Of a stretch of 24,645 nucleotides of DNA, positions 1-4,358 are shown piece by piece. Position 1 is the stretch's first letter. Every line of letters begins with the position of its first letter. A program made the translations under genes and the position numbers. The notes below the pieces were generated by a model, which saw only the letters and a list, made by a program, of their open reading frames with translations, was not told the origin of the DNA and searched no databases. Source of the DNA: a virus; IMG/VR virus record IMGVR_UViG_3300033144_002003, positions 1 through 24,645 of that record; one strand, given 5' to 3'.

Positions 1-397
1 TATTAATAGCAGCTAGATTATATTAATGCTAATATAAAGCAGGTTTATGGCTATATGATTTATGAATACTTTTCAAACTTGTTTTGAAAGTATGGGGGGC
101 TATATTCAGTAATTATATAGGCTATGGGGTAGTTTGGATAGACAGTCTTCTCACACAGCTCATATAAGTATTTACAGTATGTCTTCTGCTATATGTCACA
201 TTAAAAAAACAATAGCTTACAATCAATCTAACAGTTCATCTGATATTAATATTATATATAGTAGGGATAATTGTGTTTAGTTATTAAATAGTTATTTGGT
301 TGTTGAGATTGGGGGGTGTATTGTTTTATAAAGATTAGTTATGAGTTTTATAAACTAATGTGTTTTATTATATTAGTAAAAAAAATAATAGGTTGTT
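1..397. other. Non-coding AT-rich region with short hairpins
   Basis: No reading frame longer than about 20 codons with a plausible start is seen here on either strand. Visible structure is limited. One imperfect hairpin lies at 66-93, and a 7-bp inverted repeat (ATTAGTT / AACTAAT) at 334-340 and 353-359. Two G6 runs occur at about 93-98 and 311-316, unusual in such AT-rich DNA. Variants of GGCTATA or GCTATAT recur near 49, 97, 119 and 187. The stretch could be an intergenic control region, an untranslated leader for the ORF at 398, or an unrecognised small RNA. I see no tRNA cloverleaf and cannot assign a role. Confidence 0.6.
66..93. other. Imperfect hairpin
   Basis: ATACTTT...CAAA pairs with TTTG...AAAGTAT, giving an 11-bp stem with one bulged T and the 5-nt loop CTTGT. 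G6 follows on the + strand and there is no T-run on either side, so it is not a standard intrinsic terminator. It may be a regulatory RNA structure or chance in AT-rich DNA. Confidence 0.3.
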
Positions 398-559
398 ATG
401 ACGGATAAGAATAGGCAGTTAGCAGATGAGTTGTTATTGGATTTATTGGAGAGGATGAGGTTGAAGTATCCTAACGATAAGGATTATGGTAGGGAGGTAA
501 GGGGGTTGTTGGTAAGGGTAGGTAATAAGGTTGGTTTAGGTAATGTAGGTTTGAATTGA
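398..559 (+). CDS. Small hypothetical protein (53 aa)
   Basis: ATG at 398 opens a 53-residue frame ending in TGA at 557-559. The product starts MTDKNRQLADELLLDLLERM and continues through KYPNDKDYGREVRG. It is mixed in charge, with a Leu-rich N-terminal half that should be helical. I do not recognise the family. Two things favour a real gene: the amino-acid composition is protein-like rather than low-complexity, and a good rightward terminator (626-655) lies 66 bp downstream with nothing else to serve. It stands alone on the + strand and converges on the leftward gene set. An A-rich leader precedes it, as for other genes here. It could instead be the last gene of a rightward unit that begins left of the window. 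Confidence 0.5.
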   Translation: MTDKNRQLADELLLDLLERMRLKYPNDKDYGREVRGLLVRVGNKVGLGNVGLN

Positions 560-625
560 TATAGATATATAAACATCCCCTATTAAGGTTCAGGTGATAA
601 GCGAACAGGTTGTGTTTAGTAGATT

Positions 626-655
626 AAGTTTAACTGTAATGGTTAGGCTTTTTTT
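626..655 (+). terminator. Intrinsic terminator, rightward
   Basis: AAGTTTAAC (626-634) pairs with GTTAGGCTT (642-650) over 9 bp, including two G-T wobbles, with a 7-nt loop. A run of seven T (649-655) follows. This is a standard rho-independent terminator for transcription through the ORF at 398-559. A second, weaker inverted repeat (TAATAA / TTATTA, 659-676) follows directly. Confidence 0.75.
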
Positions 656-695
656 ATGTAATAATTTGTGTTATTATTTACTTACATGACTATAG

Positions 696-738
696 AAAAA
701 TAGAAAATCTGCTCATAGAATTAACTACGGCAGATTTT
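696..738 (-). terminator. Intrinsic terminator, leftward gene set
   Basis: A perfect 9-bp inverted repeat, AAAATCTGC at 704-712 and GCAGATTTT at 730-738, has a 17-nt loop. Read leftward, the stem runs straight into a T-rich tract (TTTTCTATTTTTC). It lies 31 bp past the stop codon of the last leftward gene (770-1009). With the terminator at 626-655 it separates two convergent transcription units. The long loop makes it weaker than ideal. Confidence 0.6.
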
Positions 739-769
739 AAATACGTTCAAGTGTTTCGAGATGTGGTAT

Positions 770-1009
770 TTATCTAGAGTATAGATAAGCCATTACAACC
801 ATTGCTGTTAGTATACCAACCCATATAAGGCCAACAGTGTAGTTATTGGTTTTACCTGGAACTATCTTACAGAACTTATTACATGTAGTACACATAACCC
901 TGCCTAGCTTAGAAGTCTTTAATGGTTCGTTACAGCAAGCTGATCTATCACTATTTCTAATGATACGCTTTGCTAATTGCTTTTTTCTTTTCTCTTTGAA
1001 CTTATTCAT
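770..1009 (-). CDS. Small zinc-ribbon-like protein with a C-terminal membrane helix
   Basis: This 79-residue protein has three parts. Residues 1-22 are strongly basic (MNKFKEKRKKQLAKR). A cysteine-containing segment follows with C25, C26, C40, C43 and C47, including the CxxC of VMCTTCNKFC. Residues about 57-77 form one hydrophobic helix (GLIWVGILTAMVVMAYLY). The cysteines suggest a small metal-binding ribbon. The basic N-terminus suggests the ribbon faces the cytoplasm, with the tail anchored in the inner membrane. It is the last gene of the leftward set, 17 bp after the stop of the gene at 1027-1380. I do not recognise the family. A host-takeover or superinfection role would be a guess. Confidence 0.75.
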   Translation of the reverse strand: MNKFKEKRKKQLAKRIIRNSDRSACCNEPLKTSKLGRVMCTTCNKFCKIVPGKTNNYTVGLIWVGILTAMVVMAYLYSR

Positions 1010-1026
1010 GTTGTAAAGGTATTAAT

Positions 1027-1380
1027 TTATTTAAACTTGTAATCTAATGGTGGAGAAGAGGCTTCTGGAGCTTTACTAAGCTGCTCCTCTTGTGCTTTAT
1101 CAAACTTCTCTATAAAATGTATAGCCTGTATCCTAAAAGCTTCTCTGCTAGGTCTAACCTTCTTCCAAGACTTAATTCCTAAAGGGCTATTGTGAGACAT
1201 AGGCTTAATGCAGAATTTAAACCATTCCTTTTCTAATAGGTCTAATGTTTCATCTGTACTATCTGGAGACACCATACGAACGTTAAGTAGTTTGTTGATC
1301 AGCATTCTCATTTGCTCATCTACCTTCATGCTTTCTTTTTTCTCTCTAGGAGATGCATCTTTTACTTTTTCTTCCGACAT
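1027..1380 (-). CDS. Hypothetical protein (117 aa)
   Basis: The 117-residue product starts with a charged, Lys/Glu-rich segment (MSEEKVKDASPREKKESMKV). A central region follows that should be helical (EQMRMLINKLLNVR, then ETLDLLEKEWFKFCIKP). The C-terminus is Pro/Ser-containing and charged. There is no signal peptide, membrane helix or recognisable catalytic motif. It lies between the 53-codon gene at 1383-1544 (2 bp away) and the membrane protein at 770-1009, so it is almost certainly co-transcribed with them. Function is unknown. The soluble, charged character would fit an early accessory protein. Confidence 0.7.
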   Translation of the reverse strand: MSEEKVKDASPREKKESMKVDEQMRMLINKLLNVRMVSPDSTDETLDLLEKEWFKFCIKPMSHNSPLGIKSWKKVRPSREAFRIQAIHFIEKFDKAQEEQLSKAPEASSPPLDYKFK

Positions 1381-1382
1381 AT

Positions 1383-1544
1383 CTATTTATTTATTGTTTT
1401 TAAAAAATCATCACCCATTTGTTTAATAGCTGAGTCTTGCAATCTAAGTAACTCATCTCTTGACTTACACTTCTCAGTACGTATCCTTAACCAATTCTGC
1501 CACCTTTCAACTAGGCCTTTTATTATTTCTTTATTGTCGGTCAT
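1383..1544 (-). CDS. Small hypothetical protein (53 aa), tightly coupled
   Basis: Read leftward from ATG at 1544 to TAG at 1383, this frame encodes 53 residues beginning MTDNKEIIKGLVERWQNWLR. It is basic, Trp-containing and probably helical throughout, with a central TEKCKSRDELLRLQ segment. It fills the otherwise empty gap between the genes at 1531-1881 and 1027-1380. It overlaps the upstream gene by 14 bp and ends 2 bp before the next start, which is normal for a compact phage operon. A purine-rich GGTGGAG lies a few bases upstream of the ATG, inside the preceding gene. I do not recognise the family. Confidence 0.72.
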   Translation of the reverse strand: MTDNKEIIKGLVERWQNWLRIRTEKCKSRDELLRLQDSAIKQMGDDFLKTINK

Positions 1545-1881
1545 TAATCTCCACCTCTTTACCTGTTAAACAGAAGAATAAGTTCTGAAAATAATGCACA
1601 CACTCTAGTTTCACATCTCCTAAATCTGACCTAAAATATAGACCATCAAGCCTGTCCCATATAACCATCCTAGTTTCGGAGTGCCTGTAGTTATATCCAC
1701 AATCATCATCACCTACGTAGTCAAACCCAAACTTCAACAACCACTCTTTAGTTAAAGGTATTGGTTCAGCTTTTAAATGATTCATACCTAAATCAGAATA
1801 TTTAGATATTGTTGTTGCTCTACTTTCGTTCCCGTACATATCTATATACCAATTCCCTATCCTTAATTCTTTTACTTCCAT
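1531..1881 (-). CDS. Conserved Bacteroidota phage hypothetical protein
   Basis: This 116-residue protein matches the layout of a family I recall from Bacteroidota phages and prophages. It has an N-terminal LRIGNW (6-11), a central EPIPLTKEWLLKFGF (39-53), and a C-terminal VHYFQNLFFCLTGKEVE (95-111). The family has no established function that I know of. Alternating hydrophobic and charged stretches suggest a small globular alpha/beta protein, and no membrane segment is seen. Its presence is a useful host marker, since I associate this pattern with phages of Bacteroidota. It lies in the leftward set, 16 bp after the cysteine-rich gene at 1898-2119, and overlaps the next gene by 14 bp. Confidence 0.8.
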   Translation of the reverse strand: MEVKELRIGNWYIDMYGNESRATTISKYSDLGMNHLKAEPIPLTKEWLLKFGFDYVGDDDCGYNYRHSETRMVIWDRLDGLYFRSDLGDVKLECVHYFQNLFFCLTGKEVEINDRQ

Positions 1882-1897
1882 AATTTCTATTTATTAA

Positions 1898-2119
1898 TTA
1901 CCATTTTCCTTTAGGGCATTTTTCATCTTTTACTCTAGTCTTAGACGGTAAGAAACATCCACAACCACCATTATCTCTTTTACACCAATCAGTATGAACA
2001 CCATTCTTATAAGACACTGGGCAAGCTTTACATATAGCCATTCTCTCTTCGCTAACCTCCTCATTGGTTTTATTTATAAGATTTTTAAAACCATTGGCTA
2101 TATTTATAACTTTTTTCAT
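1898..2119 (-). CDS. Six-cysteine small protein, probably zinc-binding
   Basis: The 73-residue product carries C30, C33, C46, C53, C55 and C68 in the arrangement CxxC ... C ... CGC ... CPKGKW, ending right after the last motif. I recall similar small phage proteins with an ERxxICxxCP start and a CPxGKW end. They are annotated only as hypothetical or DUF. The spacing suggests binding of one or two metal ions. The first 22 residues (MKKVINIANGFKNLINKTNE) are basic and probably helical. It follows a 104-bp gap after the gene at 2224-2706, so it may have its own promoter or be a second cistron. A nucleic-acid or protein adaptor role is plausible but not shown. Confidence 0.75.
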   Translation of the reverse strand: MKKVINIANGFKNLINKTNEEVSEERMAICKACPVSYKNGVHTDWCKRDNGGCGCFLPSKTRVKDEKCPKGKW

Positions 2120-2195
2120 TATGTTTGTGTTGAGGGGTAAATTTAGTGGTTTTTGTTTATTCTATTTTTTCTATAATTTTTAGGTTTTTAGAAAG

Positions 2196-2225
2196 TAGCT
2201 TAGTTTAATTACTAGGCTATTTTTT
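2196..2225. terminator. Hairpin with T-run on the + strand, between leftward genes
   Basis: TAGCTTAGT (2196-2204) and ACTAGGCTA (2211-2219) pair at 8 of 9 positions around a 6-nt loop. On the + strand a run of T follows (2220-2225). Read leftward, the hairpin comes just after the stop codon of the gene at 2224-2706 and is followed only by CTTTCT. It could end leftward transcription weakly, or stop antisense rightward transcription. The T-run favours rightward polarity, yet no rightward gene is seen here. Confidence 0.4.
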
Positions 2226-2706
2226 ATTTAAACTCATCCACTATACAAGGATAATACTCATGCTCTATCTTAGGCATATCTACTTCAGTCCTACCATCAT
2301 ACATCCTAGCCCTTCTATCAAGTATATTCTCCACTCTCATAGTCTCAATACCTTTCTCCATTAAATCACCCATTACACTAAACACAAAGTCCTGTATAGC
2401 ATCTTTAAGCTCTTTCTTATGCTCCCATAGTGATGCGCTGATAGATCCTTGTCTATGATAGAATATTATATTCTTACCACCTATAACAGACTCTATTGTT
2501 ATCTTGATCCTGTAGGTGTAGTCAAAATATATAGCTGAAGGTATAACTGTAAATACATTCTCTACATTCTTTTCTTCCCAGCGTTTAGTTATATGCTTTG
2601 CAGCAAAATCTAACATCATACACTTAGATGATAAGTTGTTATTGATATATTCTATATGTTTAGAATAATCATAAGTTTTCTTTATTTCCTTTTTACCTTC
2701 TGACAT
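2224..2706 (-). CDS. Hypothetical protein (160 aa)
   Basis: This 160-residue soluble protein has a basic N-terminus (MSEGKKEIKKTYDYSKHIEY). A helical segment around LDFAAKHITKRWEEK follows, then a likely beta region (FTVIPSAIYFDYTYRIKITIE) and a long amphipathic helix (HKKELKDAIQDFVFSVMGDLMEKG). No catalytic or metal-binding motif and no signal peptide is apparent. It is the second gene of the leftward set, 2 bp after the gene at 2709-3041, and a hairpin lies just past its stop. I do not recognise the family. The alpha/beta pattern fits a small globular protein. Confidence 0.7.
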   Translation of the reverse strand: MSEGKKEIKKTYDYSKHIEYINNNLSSKCMMLDFAAKHITKRWEEKNVENVFTVIPSAIYFDYTYRIKITIESVIGGKNIIFYHRQGSISASLWEHKKELKDAIQDFVFSVMGDLMEKGIETMRVENILDRRARMYDGRTEVDMPKIEHEYYPCIVDEFK

Positions 2707-2708
2707 AA

Positions 2709-3041
2709 TTAATCTTTTTTGTAATCAAATTTATAAGATACTTTACTTTTCTTTTCCACTTCAACATCCTGTATAGACACTACGAAGTCCTCATACTTCC
2801 CTTTCACATTGCTATACTTCCATATACTCCTAAGAACCCTTTCTTTAGTGTTCTCTGTAGGAAACTCATTATTACTATTCAGAGTAATAGGATATTTCTT
2901 TATCTTAAAGTACTTTATATGTTTATTAGAAGCTCTCCTTTTTATTCCTTCAATTCTATGATTGATCTTATCTAGCTCTTTCTTAGGAAAGTACTTGATA
3001 GTGAAGTTAGACACACATACTTCTGGGACTTCTTCGTTCAT
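2709..3041 (-). CDS. Hypothetical protein, first gene of the leftward set (110 aa)
   Basis: The 110-residue product is basic and Lys-rich (for example HRIEGIKRRASNKHIKYFKIKK), with likely beta strands around VCVSNFTIKYF and DFVVSIQDVEVEKK. No recognisable domain is present. It starts at 3041, about 23 bp from the nearer inverted repeat at 3064-3084. It is therefore the gene most directly exposed to any regulator binding the divergent control region. A nucleic-acid-binding role is possible from its charge but is only an inference. Confidence 0.7.
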   Translation of the reverse strand: MNEEVPEVCVSNFTIKYFPKKELDKINHRIEGIKRRASNKHIKYFKIKKYPITLNSNNEFPTENTKERVLRSIWKYSNVKGKYEDFVVSIQDVEVEKKSKVSYKFDYKKD

Positions 3042-3063
3042 AATTAAAAGTTTAAGTTTTTGC

Positions 3064-3084
3064 TAATGTAAGGAAATTACATTA
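3064..3084. promoter_or_regulatory. Perfect palindrome in the divergent control region (site 1)
   Basis: TAATGTAA (3064-3071) and TTACATTA (3077-3084) form an exact 8-bp inverted repeat around the 5-bp spacer GGAAA. It lies between the divergent genes starting at 3041 and 3133. It shares the core TGTAA-N5-TTACA with a second palindrome centred 22 bp away. This spacing puts both on one face of the helix, as expected for two dimeric operator sites. The regulator is unknown. The winged-helix-like product of 3133-3456 is an obvious candidate. Confidence 0.6.
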
Positions 3085-3087
3085 AAC

Positions 3088-3109
3088 TTGTAAATAAATT
3101 ACAATAGAA
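3088..3109 (+). promoter_or_regulatory. Palindromic promoter/operator element (site 2)
   Basis: TTGTAA (3088-3093) and TTACAA (3099-3104) form a perfect inverted repeat around ATAAA and are followed by TAGAA. A near copy occurs at 23300-23321 upstream of another rightward gene. Over 26 aligned bases the two differ at five positions, four of them in the spacer. Conservation of the asymmetric TAGAA tail on the same strand argues for an orientation-specific element such as a promoter, not only an operator. It ends 23 bp before the start codon at 3133. No standard Bacteroidota TAnnTTTG box is seen in the region. Confidence 0.6.
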
Positions 3110-3132
3110 TATTAAAATAAATTATATAAACG

Positions 3133-3456
3133 ATGGGAAGAGGGCTTAGATGTGTACATGAGAGTAATCCGTTTGAAGAGGAAGTATCTTTAATGGATCA
3201 GAGAGGTATGCTTATATTATGTAGCTTAAACAAGCAAGGTCTTAATATGCTTGATTATTTATTAAGACATGGTAATGTATATGAAGAGATGTTTGTAATA
3301 TCTACAGACGACTATTTATCAGCTACAGGACTTACTTCTGCTAAATCTTTCTACCTAGGTATTGATAATTTAATAAGATGGGATGTCATTGCTAAGAGTA
3401 AAGAGGTAAATTTTTATTATATTAACACTAAGTTCTTCCCTAATGTTGAACTTTGA
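3133..3456 (+). CDS. Winged-helix-like DNA-binding protein
   Basis: This 107-residue protein resembles small winged-helix proteins of the RepL/replication-initiator type. Residues 54-82 have the pattern FVISTDDYLSATGLTSAKSFYLGIDNLI, in which a helix-turn-helix is followed by a helix ending in LIRWDVI. YYINTKFFPN (95-104) looks like the closing wing strand. The family binds DNA, either at origins or as a transcription regulator. The gene is first in the rightward block, directly downstream of two palindromes that could be its own operators. A role as regulator of late transcription, or of the switch between the two arms, would fit this position. That role is inferred from context, and only the wing and helix pattern is seen. 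Confidence 0.65.
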   Translation: MGRGLRCVHESNPFEEEVSLMDQRGMLILCSLNKQGLNMLDYLLRHGNVYEEMFVISTDDYLSATGLTSAKSFYLGIDNLIRWDVIAKSKEVNFYYINTKFFPNVEL

Positions 3457-3700
3457 AGCTAATATGGTGGCATTTATTCATAGAATATCCGAAACGATTA
3501 TAAGCGTTGAAGGAATTGAGTGTATTAAAGAAGCTGATGGTAGGTATTATCCTACTATGCCTGAACTAACCAACGTATCTCTATTCCCTGCTGCTGTAGA
3601 TTGCTTCTTGGAAATTGAGAAGAGAAAGTTTATGAGACAATGGGATATTACGGTAGATAGTTTGTTAAAAAAATTAAATATAGATTATGAGCAAAATTAG
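3443..3700 (+). CDS. Hypothetical protein (85 aa)
   Basis: The 85-residue product has no recognisable domain. It contains ISVEGIECIKEADGRYYPTM and ends in a Lys-rich helical segment (DSLLKKLNIDYEQN). The first ATG (3443) overlaps the preceding gene by 14 bp. An alternative ATG at 3464 starts 7 bp after that stop codon and would give a 78-residue protein. I cannot choose between them from the upstream sequence. The gene lies between the winged-helix protein and the basic micro-gene, so it belongs to the same rightward transcript. It overlaps the micro-gene by 14 bp. Confidence 0.65.
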   Translation: MLNFEANMVAFIHRISETIISVEGIECIKEADGRYYPTMPELTNVSLFPAAVDCFLEIEKRKFMRQWDITVDSLLKKLNIDYEQN

Positions 3701-3785
3701 TCAAAAAGCTGCATTCGCTAAAGCAGCAAAGAAGAAGTCAACAAAGAAAAAAGCTGTTAAGAAAAGTACAGGAAGAAAGTATTAG
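3687..3785 (+). CDS. Very basic 32-residue peptide upstream of the terminase genes
   Basis: ATG at 3687 opens a 32-codon frame ending in TAG at 3783-3785. The product starts MSKISQKAAFAKAAKKKSTK and has 13 Lys or Arg, four Ala-Ala or Ala-Lys steps, and no Asp or Glu. It resembles the Lys/Ala/Ser/Thr tails of histone H1-like proteins, which bind DNA through charge. It overlaps the preceding gene by 14 bp and fills most of the gap before the gene at 3810. Its place just before packaging genes suggests a DNA-binding or virion-associated peptide, but its size makes any call tentative. A low-complexity coincidence is possible, although the start, stop and spacing are well formed. Confidence 0.55.
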   Translation: MSKISQKAAFAKAAKKKSTKKKAVKKSTGRKY

Positions 3786-3809
3786 TATATACTTTAAAAA
3801 GCAAAGCAA

Positions 3810-4358
3810 ATGTTTGGAACTGCAATAGATGTAGACACTGATGGTAATGTATTCCTTAATGATAAAGGAGTAGCGTTACTACCTAGACTCTTTGAGGTCT
3901 ACAAAAAGAAAGGTATGGGGTCTAATATGGTTAAATGGATAGTCATGGTCGATGATTATAAATCCCCCTACAGAAAACTACCATTAGAAGAAAGAGAGTC
4001 ATTAGCAACTAGCGTTGTCTTTGAGAAGTCAAAATACAAAACTTGTGAAGACGAGTTAGTACTAGCTGCTAGGGATGAATATGCTAGAACGCAGTATGAT
4101 CCGTTAATAGACCAGTATAGAGCTATGTCAGATCAAATCTTTAAGATGACTAAGGTTTATAAAGGCATAACGCCAACTAAAGACAATCTATCAGACCTAA
4201 TTAAGATACAGAAAGAGATGGGGGCTGCTGCTAAATCCAGAGATGATATTAAATCTCTTATAGTTAAAGACCAAGAATCTGAGATTAAAATACAGGGAGC
4301 TGGTAGTGAAGACTTTTCTATGTGGGAAGACGAATTAAACATGAGAGGAGAATCGTGA
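3810..4358 (+). CDS. Probable small terminase subunit
   Basis: This 182-residue protein lies immediately upstream of the large terminase gene and overlaps it by four bases (GTGA), the usual place for the DNA-recognising small subunit. It should be mostly helical. A central stretch (DPLIDQYRAMSDQIFKMTKV) could form the oligomerisation coiled coil, and the C-terminal tail is acidic and ends at DELNMRGES. The N-terminal 50 residues (MFGTAIDVDTDGNVFLNDKG, then LLPRLFEVYKKKGMG) do not show an obvious helix-turn-helix. The assignment rests mainly on position, length and helical character. It might be another packaging accessory protein. Confidence 0.5.
   Translation: MFGTAIDVDTDGNVFLNDKGVALLPRLFEVYKKKGMGSNMVKWIVMVDDYKSPYRKLPLEERESLATSVVFEKSKYKTCEDELVLAARDEYARTQYDPLIDQYRAMSDQIFKMTKVYKGITPTKDNLSDLIKIQKEMGAAAKSRDDIKSLIVKDQESEIKIQGAGSEDFSMWEDELNMRGES

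Noticed and set aside
546-553. TAGGTTTG matching the Bacteroidota TAnnTTTG promoter box
   Set aside because: It lies at the end of the ORF at 398-559, lacks a TTG box at a proper distance upstream, and the next downstream feature is a terminator.
588-606. GTTC...GAAC hairpin resembling a tRNA T-arm
   Set aside because: The stem is only 4 bp and no acceptor stem, anticodon arm or CCA end can be drawn around it.
1208-1569. Rightward frames overlapping the leftward small genes
   Set aside because: They give Phe/Leu/Ser-rich low-complexity products and conflict with leftward genes that have better composition, tight spacing and a recognised family member.
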